DNA of 64,000 nucleotides, from positions 124,001 to 188,000 of the forward strand of contig NZ_PXUE01000004.1 in assembly GCF_003020585.1 (NCBI RefSeq), read 5' to 3'. The position numbers and the translations under genes are program-made. The notes below the pieces were generated by a model. The model was not told the origin of the DNA. It made no database searches and saw only the letters and a list, made by a program, of their open reading frames with translations. Source of the DNA: Chryseobacterium aurantiacum. Its GTDB lineage: Bacteria > Bacteroidota > Bacteroidia > Flavobacteriales > Weeksellaceae. Below are positions 25,748-37,300 of the stretch, one piece after another. The first letter of the stretch is position 1. Every line of letters starts with the position of its first letter.

Positions 25748-26512
25748 TTAATTCAATATTTCATTCATTTGGGTCAGAATGATTGGTTTTCCGTCTGTAA
25801 CTACAATTGTATGCTCATGTTGAGCCATATAACCGCCTTTATTTCCTACCATTGTCCATCCATCTTTAAGCTCTACGGCAAGATTTGAGGAAGTGGAAAT
25901 AAATGTCTCAATGGCTACTACAGAATTTTTCTTGAAGCGTCTTGAATCAAAACGATTTTTGTAATTCAGCAATTCGTCGGGTTGTTCATGTAAGCTTTTC
26001 CCTACTCCATGCCCTGCAAGATTTTTAATGACTTTAAAACCTCTTTTCCTGGCTTCGGTTTCCATGAGAAATCCAATGTCAGCGATCTTCACACCTCCTT
26101 TGATGTTATCAATTGCTTTTTGTAAAATATCTTTAGAGGCATCCACCAGTTTTTGATGTTGATGAATATCTTTTCCAATGATAAATGAACCGCCATTATC
26201 GGCCCAGTATCCGTCCAGTTCTGCAGAAACATCTATATTAATCAGATCTCCTTCTTTTAATACCCGTTGATCTGTAGGAATGCCATGGCAAAATTCATTA
26301 TCTACGCTTATGCAGGTCCATCCCGGAAATCCATAGGTGAGATACGGAGCTGATTTGGCTCCAAGATCTGCCAGTATTTTCTCTCCATATTCGTCAAGAT
26401 CCTTTGTTGTCATACCGGGTTGGGCATACTTTGTCATCTCTCTCAGGGTATAAGCAACGGCTTCACTTACTTTCTGCATTCCGATTAACTGATCTTCATT
26501 TGTAATTGACAT
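25748..26512 (-). CDS. map: Methionine aminopeptidase, type I
   Basis: I choose ATG at 26512 (MSITNEDQ), giving 254 residues; the frame extends 14 codons further upstream without a better start. The five metal ligands of type I MetAP are present: INIDVSAELDGYWADNGG (two Asp), NLAGHGVGKSLHE (His), VVAIETF (Glu) and QHEHTIVV (Glu). It removes initiator methionine from nascent proteins in the cytoplasm. The common substrate-binding His lies in EFCHGIP. Located alone between terminators. Confidence 0.95.
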   Translation of the reverse strand: MSITNEDQLIGMQKVSEAVAYTLREMTKYAQPGMTTKDLDEYGEKILADLGAKSAPYLTYGFPGWTCISVDNEFCHGIPTDQRVLKEGDLINIDVSAELDGYWADNGGSFIIGKDIHQHQKLVDASKDILQKAIDNIKGGVKIADIGFLMETEARKRGFKVIKNLAGHGVGKSLHEQPDELLNYKNRFDSRRFKKNSVVAIETFISTSSNLAVELKDGWTMVGNKGGYMAQHEHTIVVTDGKPIILTQMNEILN

Positions 26513-26633
26513 ACAATTTATTTTGATTATTGATATAAGCTCCAAGGACTGCAAACCTATCTAAAATGTTTTTAGTCACTGTAAACTACAAAGTTAAAGA
26601 AATAAAATATTCTTTTCCTGAGCTAGTAAAAAT

Positions 26634-26666
26634 AAAACAGAGAGTACCCAATGGTACTCCCTGTTA
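26634..26666 (-). terminator. Terminator of the giant-protein operon
   Basis: ACAGAGAGTACC and GGTACTCCCTGT pair with one mismatch around a CAAT loop; read on the minus strand it is followed by a T-rich stretch. It lies 52 bp past the stop codon of the 1538-residue gene, closing the four-gene operon. Confidence 0.75.
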
Positions 26667-26717
26667 TCACTACCTGATAGGTAGATGTTTTTGGTTTAAT
26701 TTATATTTTAAATACAA

Positions 26718-29700
26718 TTAAAAGCCTCTGTTGACGGTTAAAATATTTTCATCTTGGCTCAACATTCCTGCTGTATTTTCAGTAACTATTTTAAAGTGAT
26801 GAGATAGTGCAGTTCTATCAAGTCCATTATAAAGAAGAGTTCCAGTTCCCAAATCAGTATCTTTCAATGCTAGTTTAATAACTTCTTTTGTTGGGGTATT
26901 AATATTTTCCAACGTTTTTATCTTCTTCCAGTTTCCTTGGCCAGACATTTTATAAACATGGTATTTTGCTTTATAGGCCATTTTACTCCATGTAAATGTT
27001 ACATTAGTGTATCCTTGTCTACCAGGAATTCCTGAGAACATTATTATTGGAGAATTTGGCAATACATTTTCCGTAATGGTTGTAATCATAATTTTCGATG
27101 CCTCTGAAGGAGCATATTCTGTTACAACAACATCAGATTGCGGATTTCCTGTATAGTTTGCTTCTGCATATTCTACTTCTGCCTCCACGGTTACACGATA
27201 ATACAATGGATCACTGAACGGAAATTGAATCAAATCTTCAAAATCGTCTTCTAATGTCCAGATTTTATCATTCAAAACACCTGCGGTTTCCAAATCCAGC
27301 TCTTTTACAAGCTTCATAGTTCTTACAGAAACAGCGTCCTGCATGGTAAGGGCACGATAAAGCTTTGCTTTCTTAACGTTATATATCTTTTTATAAGAAT
27401 TGATCGTTATCTGCATTTTAGGTAAAATACCTAATTCTTTATCTTCTAAAACAGGAATCACACTTTTGATCTCCGGTGTTTTTAGAGGGAATGAATTGAC
27501 CATTTTTATAGGTCCTACCGCTGTACTCATCTCTCCCTGTACAAGTTGTGCATTGACTTCTTTTACAGAGTAGAAATAAACACTTGTAGAGGCGCCATCT
27601 AATGTAAAATCTACAAACGTTGTTTTATTATTTCCTACCACTTTCATCATTGGTGCCATATCAAAATCCGGAGAGGCAGGGTTAAGATATGCCCCGTTTT
27701 TGGCCCTGATTACCTGTGCTTTTGGAATAGGCTGATAGTCTCCTCCTTTAATATGCTGGTACAGAATTGGAATTTCCGTTAATGGCACATATGAATTCTG
27801 AATGGTTTGCTTAATAAAATCATAGAATGTTACTCTACCATATTTTCCACTTGGATGTTTCGGAATGATTTCATGATCCAGGCTAGTCATCTGAGACGGA
27901 GCTACAGGACTGATATTCTCCTGAAAATGTTTATTGTGGTCTTTAATAAACAGGTTAATATTCTTGAATAAATCTTCATTATTCGGAAGCGGGAATCCAA
28001 ATCCGTTATGCTTTTTAAAGAGCTTTGTAGAATCGTCATATTCTGCATTTGCCAACTCCAGAAGTCTGGAATTAAAGAATTCATCGTTATTTTTTTCTCT
28101 GATAAATTCTATAGAACTCTCAGCCGGAACCTGATTATCAGCGGTATAATTATACAATGAACTCAATAAAATATCGTCGTTACTACGAAGATACATTACA
28201 CTGAACGGCCTGTGATTAAACTGCGTTGTAAAGGCGTATGATGAACGTCCGAAATAATCTGGTCTGGTGGCATACTTAGATCCCAAAGGTGCCTGTGGAG
28301 TTGCAGGAGCTTCAATTCTTCTTCCAAACATCATGGTTGGAATAGAAATTCTCGAATTATATCCTACATAGGTGTTGTCTATGGCTCTGGCTCCGAAAAT
28401 GCTGTATTTCTCTAACACATCCGGGTCTTGAGGAATCACATGATCCTTGGTAAGACGACATGGTGCATTGTAGTGAAGATAAGCTCTGTACCCCGGATAG
28501 AAATTCACTTCTTCTGTTCTTGGCACATCGGGCTGCAGAGGATTGGTATCACTATGGGATTCATCCAAAGCAAACACTCTTAAATCACCGCTTCCGATAT
28601 TATCTATACGAATTACTTTAAGTATTCTTTTCTCGGCTCCCTGTTGTCCTGCTGCAGAAACACGTATACTTCCTCTATACCATTGTACACTGTCTTTACC
28701 AGGAATATCAGAAAATTGAGGATGCTTATTCAAGGTATATCCTGAGAAATTAAATTCATATAATCCTGTGAATGCAACGCCTGGTTCGTTAACTCTTGTG
28801 ATGGTTGCATTCTTCTTAATACCTCTAAATTTTCTATAGTATGTATTGTAGGTAATATCCGGTGCCTGTCCTGATTCAATGGTAACTTCTTCTGTATGAA
28901 TAGGCCAGTTATCTCCGATTTGAATTTTAAGAGAATGAGGATTTACTGCTCCCCACGAACTTGTATTCTGCATATTCTCTGCTACCATGAAAGATACATT
29001 GGCACTTGGCACTAAAAAGTTCGCAGGATCAAAAGGAATCGGGGTATTTTGTCCGAATGCGTTTCCAATCTGCATTTTCAGAATATGAAAAATCGGAAAG
29101 TCCGGACTTGAACCTGGCACAATATTATGGATAACATAATCATCTGTTCCTACGGTAAAGATTCCTCCAATATAATTAGGAAAAGCTGGCCCGGGAATCG
29201 TTGGGGTCACAGTCTGGATAACTCCAGGATCTACTAATCCTGCACTGGCTAATGGTAAAGCTTTGGTTTTAATTACAGAAATCAGAGGATTCCCTGGCAG
29301 ATCCGTTACCGTATCAATCATTCCAAAAACCTGTTTTAATGCTTCAGGACGGTAGAATACTTCTATTTTATCTGCAAACAACTCTTCGTTATCCGGCAAA
29401 GGATTAAAGGTAGATAGTTCTACTCCGTTAATAGCCTTTTGGTAGGAAATCATATCCTGTGAAGCATCATACTCCATTGTAAGTCTTACCAAAGTCTTAT
29501 CGGTAGCCGGATTTAGGTTATACATATCCTGCTCATTCTGTGAAGTAAGCAATATCGGCAGCTCTTCCTGTATTAGGAATGCACTGATGCTGGATGGTGG
29601 CAGTAGTGTATTGGCAGGCTTAATTTTTGATTCTATCTGCTGGGTTATAGGTGAAGACTGGGCTCTTGAGAACCAGTTAACACCATAAGAACCATACACA

Positions 29701-31334
29701 TGGATTCCTGATTTTGTTTCTTTATGTACAAATGCAGGGTTTCCAAAATCCGGAAGAGCAATGGCTACCGTTTCGTTGTGTGCTTCATCTCCATTTGAAT
29801 ATACGTTCAGGAAGTTAGGATCATTTGGTAATTCAGGATTGCTCCATTTGGTATCTCCTTTAGTTTTATATTCAATTCCTACGGATACGGGATAAGTGAA
29901 CGTGGACATGTCAAACTCTTGAGTTGTATAATAAAACGGGCTATTGGCGGGTTCATCCGGAGTCAGCTCTTCAATCATCAAGCTTAAATATCTTCCTGTG
30001 CCGTCATGGGTATATCCATCTGCATCGGTAAGGCCGCTCATTGTAGTTCCTGCTGTAGGATCTGCTGAAACCATTCCCGGAACCGGTGGTTTTAAACGAA
30101 CCGGAAGAGACAGACGCTGATCTTCTAAGGAAGTTGGCAAAGACATTGAAAGGTGATCAATTTTAGTAGATGGCTCTCCTGTATGAAAGTCTACAAGCGT
30201 TTCATAGTGAGCTACATATAGGTACTGACTTCCATCATAAACTTCGTCTCTTAAATCCAAATGTCCTAGCCCAAGCATTCTTGCGACATGATAGTCTAAC
30301 CCTGCCATCTGAAGGTTATTGAAATGGGAGAATTCCAAAGGGGTTGAATCATCAGGGTTATCAGTTGAATAATAATGATCAATAGCTAAAGGATTATCCG
30401 GTTTATCACTAAGCTCTAAATACCTTTTAACAGAATCCCTGATGGTATTTTCCTGCTGTGGCATATATCCCCATTTTGTTTCATAGTTTCTGAGGTTTAC
30501 AAATTCATCATCGTTGTATCTGGCCCAGACCGCATGAACGGGTCTATCCGGATTAGGTTCAAGCCTGCGCAAAACCTCTCCCTCATCTACAGAAAGTCCA
30601 AATTTTCCGATTCCTTCCCAGTTTCTTTTAAAAATAATATCTTCATAAAACTCAAAATTAACCTTAGTAATAATTGTTCCTGTTGGAATAAAACGAATAC
30701 TTCTTCCGTTTTCAGCAAAGATTTTTTGTGAAAAATTTGAGATACTTCTTCTGAAAGTTACATTTTTAGAAAGCCCCGAAAGGTTGGTTTCTACGGAAAG
30801 AACTTCTGTTTTGGCAAATCCATTGTTACTGGATGTAAGCTGTGTTGCAAAAAACAGTTTTTTATTGGACTCTACCTCAATAAGGTTGCTTCCATACTGC
30901 TCTAGAAATCCCATAGGATTTGAAAAAGGATCTGTTTGGTTTCTTACCTCATTATATTTGTTTTTGTTTCTGAAGTATACACGGAACATTCCGTCTTCAC
31001 TATTACCATATAACCACAATCCTTCGGAATCAATAACCGTGGTTGGCTGATTCGTAAGATTAAGTTCTCTTACCTGAGGCTCGTATCTGGTTCTATAAAC
31101 ATGGACGAAATCGTTTTGTTTATTAAATCCCTTGGGTTGACCTCCATAGTGGTCTCCTTTTGGTAAATGTTCTGCTAACGGCCCTTTTAGGGTCCATCTT
31201 AGGTGAATACCTTGTGTACTTTCTTCTCCTTTGGACCCAGCCGCCTGTAAATACAGGCAGTTGGATTGTAAAAGAGGGTTAGTAACAGGAAGAATTCCTG
31301 AAGATGCTTTTTTATTATTTATATTGAAAGACAT
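26718..31334 (-). CDS. Giant protein of unknown function (1538 residues), last gene of the operon
   Basis: The 1538-residue protein has no signal peptide, no membrane helix and no motif I can identify. It is rich in Asn, Tyr and Pro, with many short predicted beta strands and an opening that reads MSFNINNKKASSGILPVTNP. About the last 110 residues (PIIMFSGIPG ... VTFTWSKM ... YHVYKMSG) look like a fibronectin-type III fold, common in surface and secreted proteins. It follows the 2277-residue gene by 5 bp, so it is translated from the same transcript. Candidates are a structural or effector component of an undescribed export system. This is inference; sequence searches would decide. Confidence 0.75.
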   Translation of the reverse strand: MSFNINNKKASSGILPVTNPLLQSNCLYLQAAGSKGEESTQGIHLRWTLKGPLAEHLPKGDHYGGQPKGFNKQNDFVHVYRTRYEPQVRELNLTNQPTTVIDSEGLWLYGNSEDGMFRVYFRNKNKYNEVRNQTDPFSNPMGFLEQYGSNLIEVESNKKLFFATQLTSSNNGFAKTEVLSVETNLSGLSKNVTFRRSISNFSQKIFAENGRSIRFIPTGTIITKVNFEFYEDIIFKRNWEGIGKFGLSVDEGEVLRRLEPNPDRPVHAVWARYNDDEFVNLRNYETKWGYMPQQENTIRDSVKRYLELSDKPDNPLAIDHYYSTDNPDDSTPLEFSHFNNLQMAGLDYHVARMLGLGHLDLRDEVYDGSQYLYVAHYETLVDFHTGEPSTKIDHLSMSLPTSLEDQRLSLPVRLKPPVPGMVSADPTAGTTMSGLTDADGYTHDGTGRYLSLMIEELTPDEPANSPFYYTTQEFDMSTFTYPVSVGIEYKTKGDTKWSNPELPNDPNFLNVYSNGDEAHNETVAIALPDFGNPAFVHKETKSGIHVYGSYGVNWFSRAQSSPITQQIESKIKPANTLLPPSSISAFLIQEELPILLTSQNEQDMYNLNPATDKTLVRLTMEYDASQDMISYQKAINGVELSTFNPLPDNEELFADKIEVFYRPEALKQVFGMIDTVTDLPGNPLISVIKTKALPLASAGLVDPGVIQTVTPTIPGPAFPNYIGGIFTVGTDDYVIHNIVPGSSPDFPIFHILKMQIGNAFGQNTPIPFDPANFLVPSANVSFMVAENMQNTSSWGAVNPHSLKIQIGDNWPIHTEEVTIESGQAPDITYNTYYRKFRGIKKNATITRVNEPGVAFTGLYEFNFSGYTLNKHPQFSDIPGKDSVQWYRGSIRVSAAGQQGAEKRILKVIRIDNIGSGDLRVFALDESHSDTNPLQPDVPRTEEVNFYPGYRAYLHYNAPCRLTKDHVIPQDPDVLEKYSIFGARAIDNTYVGYNSRISIPTMMFGRRIEAPATPQAPLGSKYATRPDYFGRSSYAFTTQFNHRPFSVMYLRSNDDILLSSLYNYTADNQVPAESSIEFIREKNNDEFFNSRLLELANAEYDDSTKLFKKHNGFGFPLPNNEDLFKNINLFIKDHNKHFQENISPVAPSQMTSLDHEIIPKHPSGKYGRVTFYDFIKQTIQNSYVPLTEIPILYQHIKGGDYQPIPKAQVIRAKNGAYLNPASPDFDMAPMMKVVGNNKTTFVDFTLDGASTSVYFYSVKEVNAQLVQGEMSTAVGPIKMVNSFPLKTPEIKSVIPVLEDKELGILPKMQITINSYKKIYNVKKAKLYRALTMQDAVSVRTMKLVKELDLETAGVLNDKIWTLEDDFEDLIQFPFSDPLYYRVTVEAEVEYAEANYTGNPQSDVVVTEYAPSEASKIMITTITENVLPNSPIIMFSGIPGRQGYTNVTFTWSKMAYKAKYHVYKMSGQGNWKKIKTLENINTPTKEVIKLALKDTDLGTGTLLYNGLDRTALSHHFKIVTENTAGMLSQDENILTVNRGF

Positions 31335-31339
31335 TTCTA

Positions 31340-34300
31340 TTAGTTTATTTTGATATTTTCTACTTTAATTTTATCTGCTAGCTTGTACTCGCCACCATTC
31401 CATGTTTTATAGATAAACTGGAACATCATATTTGTTTCTGCAATATGCTGTTCTGCATTCATGATAAGAACCTGTGAATAATCTTTTGAATAGATCATTG
31501 AATAGCTCATATCTCTTTCAGGTTTCAATCCTGGACCTTTTTCTTTAAGAACTTCAAGCATTCCGTCCAGATTTAAAGCTACATTTCTGCTAACAGCCTC
31601 AATAGGAATTCTAGGGTGGTTGAATGGCTCTGGGTTTCTGACAAGAATAGCCACTACATTTCCTGTTGTAGTATCAATAATTTTATTGAACTCTGTAGTA
31701 GGTGCATCTTCCTGTGGAGTAATTCCAAATAATCCCTGAACGATTCTGTCAAACGGATGCTGATACTGCATTGCAATAGATTGACTTAAAGGATTGTCAC
31801 AGATTTTCTTTGGATCTGCTTGAACAATTGCCCAGGCAGCCTTAAGCTTTTCTGACGTTAAAGCTTTTCCAATGCTATAAATTGCTTGTTTTGTCTGCTC
31901 AGCACCATTTGCATCTTTATACTTAATGAAGCAACTGTTAACCTGCTCTTTAAAGTCAGCATAACGGGAAGTCTGGAATACAAATTTGTGAACTTCTTTC
32001 GCATATTTCTGTTTAATATCCTCGGTCATATTGGTAACATCTACGTTTTTATTTCTTCCCCAATAGAAGTTCATAACCTGCGCTGTATAAAGCTTTTGAG
32101 GTTTAAGACCTTTAAACTTAATGGTACGGTAGATAGATTTCGGAGGTTCCATATTAACAACTCCTGTACAGTTTTGTCCATTATTCAACATACTAAAATA
32201 TTGCTGCATTACTGGTGGAATTGCCGGATTCGGATCTACTGCCCAATTTTCAATAGTCTGGGCGATATTAGTAGGATTCGTTATTACTGTGGTTTCATCA
32301 GAAAACAGTCTTGGTGGATTCACAATGGTAATATCTTCTACAGGGTCCTTGATAAGGATCTTCATAGAGCCTCCCAATTTTTTCATATTCTGATATTCAT
32401 CCCACCCGTCCATCAATTTAGAAACATAGCTTGATGTAAAGTACATCGATACTTTCGTTGTTTCATCATTGTAAAATAATGGTTTTGCACTTACGATATT
32501 TCCATCTGCATTTGGATAAGAACGTTCATAATCTATATAAGGTCTCAATGATGTATGAGGATATAAGTCCGGATGTGGAGTAAGTTCTTCTCCCGGAACA
32601 ACCGGAAGCAGATTTCCGTTTTTATCACGGATTCTTCCGATGGTATCTTCTATAACATTGGTAGAGTCTTTAATCTTAATCTCGCCATAGGTAGCATCCT
32701 TATCTAAGTGGAAGAACCCTAAAGGTCCTGCTGTACGGAATGCATAGGCATAGCTTAGTGTTTCCGACGGAGCTTGTCCATTATCTACGGTATCCTTTAA
32801 TGTAAACTTCACATAGTATCCTGTATCTGGTCTCCATACTGGCTGAATAGATCTTGTAATTGCATTTACAGCGGCTTGTGTTTCCGTTGTAACAGCTGCC
32901 AGAGTAGGAATATGTACGTTGTAGGAATAATCCTCCACAGATAACCAACTTACTTCATGGAATAGTGTGAAACATTTCTTCTGACTGGCACAGTTTCCAA
33001 GATTTCTCAAAATGGAGATCATGTCTTCACATGCAGTATCGAAATCTCCACCATACATGGCATACCCTGACCATCCCATAAACCTAATGGCTACAATTGT
33101 ATTGATCTGTCTCTCTAAAATTTTATTCAGATACTCATAAGAAGGATTATTACTAATAAATTCTCTATAAGCTGTATACAAAGGAGTTTCATTACGAGGT
33201 GGCTTATCATTAAATATTCCGAATTCTTTCTGTGAAAGATAGGCGCTCAGATTACATAATACAGAATCTTCGCACGGGTTCATGTGCAGCAATAGGTTAT
33301 TAATCTGCTTCAGCTTGTCTTTTAAACGATCAAAATAACCAATAACTACCTGTTCGTCAGGATTATTTACATTCATGCTACCTATAAGATCTTCTAACAA
33401 TGCTCCGTACTGCTCAACATTAAGTTCATATGCCAGAGTTGGAACCCAGCTACCTCTTAATGTTTCCAATATTGACTGATAAATGCCTGCATCAAGATTT
33501 CTTCTGATAAAGTCTACATCTAAAAGTATACTTCCACCTCTTCTATCAAATGATGTGAAGAAATAATTATTATACATTTCAACCATCTTAGGATACAACG
33601 AGCAAACAGCCTCATACTTTTCCTTTGCAACCCCTTCGCAACCTCTGGACTGAAGTTTTTCCAGTTTTCTTTCTAGCTCTGTATATAACTCAGAATTGCT
33701 TGGATATACTGTACCTACTACACCTCCTTGTTGTAGAGCTATTTGGTACCCTTCATTCATAAGTTCTGCCATCTGTTGCAGAATAAGATTAACCTCATCG
33801 TTATCCACCGAGTCAGGAGTGATTACAATTTTCGTAATTCCGCCCGCCGGAATAGATGAAGGTGAGATTGGAGCCTCAAGATCCTGTTTTGAATAATATT
33901 TCTGCTGAACATCATATTGTACAAAAGACTGTGTATTGGTTAAATCAATCAAAGGACTGTAATAAGACACGGTTACCCCTGTGCTGTATGTACTCAATTT
34001 CAGCTTGACCTTGGCAGCCGGATTAGGCAGCATGATCGTAAGCGGAGAATGATTTTTAAACAATAATGATTGTGCAAAACCATGATTGTTTGCTTCATCT
34101 GAAACTTGTGCATGATCGCCCTGCATAACAGGATTTCCATTGGCATCTACCGTATACAGTACATCTCCTGCAATTTGGTAAGAAGCCCCTTCACTTTGGA
34201 AGAAATTGGATGAAGAAGCATAATACAATGTATTCAATGGTTTTTCCAGGAAATCAGACGTTGAATCTTGGATATTCTGTCCCTGGCAGAATAATGTAGA

Positions 34301-37300
34301 CGGCATGATTCCGTATTGTTCAGGAATAAACCAGCCGGCATTTCCCTGCTCTGTATAAGAGAATGGAGTCATACCCAATAATCTGATCGCATTGTACTGA
34401 TTATCTTTTTTCTGCCATTGCCCAACCTTAAGGTTATTCAATTCTCCATTATTCGGTTCCATTGCTTTGAACGGATCATATTTCTTCCAGCCAGACTCTC
34501 CATCATTCGCCATAATTTCAATGGCTTCCAATGTATACTGGTGTTTTACCTGTCTTAGTTCCAAGCCTTTCATTACCTTATCTGGCGGAATCATATCCGT
34601 AGAGTTCGCGGCAGGATTTGTAAATCCTCCAATAATATCACTGGTAGCAGCTACCGGAAGTAATCCTTTTGTTGTCTTAATATCAATATAGGTATCAAGA
34701 GGGACTACTTTCGTAATCGTAGAAACGTCAGGATATATTGTAGTACTTGTTCTCTGAAGATCAAATGTTTCATTGGTTAACATACTGATTCCTTTCACCA
34801 GGCTATCTTCCTGGCCAGGAATTTCTGTAAACGGCTTCACCGGAGTTCTGTCTACTTCCTTATTGAATTCCCACTTCAGTTCCAGTTTTGCAGAGAAACT
34901 GATCTTAAAGAATAGGATTTTTAATTTAAACGCGACCGTAAATGCTCCATAGATCAGGAACGGTTTCGGAGACTCTACCGCGAGAAGAATAGATACCGCT
35001 GCATAGATACGGAAGATCTTCACGTTGATATCAATGACTAATCCGGCTTCAAAATAAGCTCCCATCTGAGGTTTCTGGAAGCTGACTTTACCTCCTAGTT
35101 CCAGATAGGCAAGAACAAAGATACTGACAGGTCCAAATTTTCTATCAAATCTAAACTCTCCTCTTGCACCGGCCTGAATTCCTTTTCCGGAAATCATTAG
35201 AAATGCTTTCAAAGTAAACAGATCCTTTAATATTTTGGCCTGAATTGGCTTTTGCTGTGTACCGAAGTTAATATACCAAGCCGATGGATTATTAAAGAAG
35301 AAACCTGCCTGAATTTCTGCATACAGCTTAATAATATCTCCTGAACTTTCAGGGAACTTATAGTCTGCACCAAATCCAAATTCTAATGAATTATCCCCAA
35401 AAATGAAGAATGCAAAGAATGGCGGATCATCTTGAAAATTAACTCTTTTCGCCAGAAGCTTCATTCTCGCATCCACCATTACCATGGATGGAAGTGACAG
35501 TAATAACATGGCATTGGCAGAAATAATATTTCCGTTGGCCATGGTATCTCCAAGCAATGCTCCGACTCCTAAAGAGAATGGGAAATTGTATTTCTCCGTT
35601 TTATCCGGACCACTGAATTTCTCAACACCTACTCCCCTTTCCGGAGCTGTATAGTATTCGTACCAGGTATTTTGAGAAGTCATATTAATGGCTGCTTTTT
35701 CGGCAACATAACGATATCCTAATAAGCCACGGAATCCGTAGATGGACACCGGTCCTAAGGCAATTGGGTTCGGAAGTTCAATATTGGCATCAATCAGGAA
35801 TGCAGGATACTTCGGCGCTAAACGCATGTTTACACCTCCTGCAATTCTAGGGTTTTTAACTTTAAGGCTTACTCCACCTTTATACTCCTGGAATGCTCCC
35901 GGTTCCGGAATAGACAGCCATCCTTTGATCGCCACATTCGGATCACTTGAGTTAGCCGGAATAACCATATCGATATGAATCGTCTGAATATGAAGGTATG
36001 AATCCGGATCTTTTTGAGGATCATTGCTATCATTATCAGTTGTATAGTAATATTTAATTCCGTCTCCACGGGCATCAATTCCTGCTACCCCGATACTTAC
36101 TCCTCCGTCAAATCCGAAGTAGTTGTATTTACGCATCACTCCTTTTCTTTCTCTTTCATGAGAACCAAAGTGAATTGCAGTAACTGAAATTTCCGTAGGT
36201 CCAAGTGGAATTTTAATAGGTTTTGGAAGAATCATATTTCCTCCGTTTACACGGAAATCAATATGACCGTCACTGTAGATCCTTAATGCGGAAATACTTA
36301 GTTTTTGTCCTTTTAGCAACTCGCCAAAAGTTCCCAGGAATTCAATATCTGCAGCTGCTCCAATATAAAACTTATTGTCCTCTTTTCCGAGTTCAACAGA
36401 GCTTAAATGCAGCTTCATAACATTCCCTAGCTGTACAGGGAAAGGTGGAGCGGCAGCGGCAGTTAGACGAAAATCTCCGTCGGCCTCAAGATGACCTGCC
36501 ACTTCAAGCTGAACTGGCTGTCCGCCAACAACAGGCATATCTGTAGGATAGGTGAATTTAGGGATAATCAAACCTCCTTTAATATTGGATGAAACCACTG
36601 AATTTTTATTCAAGGTAACATCAAACGATTTGAAGCCTACCTGGAATCCATTTTTCCCACCTAATCTTTTCCACATCATGGCATTATTACCATTTAAAGT
36701 GGATAAATAATTTTGGTAATTGGCCCCGTTATTAAAAACAATTGGATCAGCCTGTGCCAGAGGTGTCAAAGAAAGTGGAAACTTAAATGCAAATGGTTCA
36801 TCTGAAACTGCCTTTAAGCCTTGTAAAATGGTTTTCAGTTCTGAATAATCATTAGCTGTTACTAAACCAATTTCTCCTGTAGTTGAGTTTTTCTTATATA
36901 ATGATACCGGATAATTGAATGCAAACTTGTCGTTGTAGTATTCAAAATTTCCTCCCTGATGAGCTACAGGAACGGACTCCAGCATAATAGTTCCGGAAAC
37001 CCCTCCTGTTCCTATAAGCATGTCATAGCCACCTAGTCTTAATGTAGCACTTGAACTGCTCGGTGGATTAGTCTCATTATAGAACCATTTTGGTGGGAAC
37101 GTTACAGATACTGCTCTTGCATACACTCCTGTAAAGTCCGGGGAATATCCATAAGCATCTGCTTCAGGGATATTTTTTGTTTTACTTAAATCCAGCTTCA
37201 GTCTGTCCAGCTGAACCAATAATCCTGTATTCCCAATTTCTGAGTAGGTAGGATCTAAGGTTCCTGCAATATCCAGATCATATCCAATTCCTGAAGCGGT

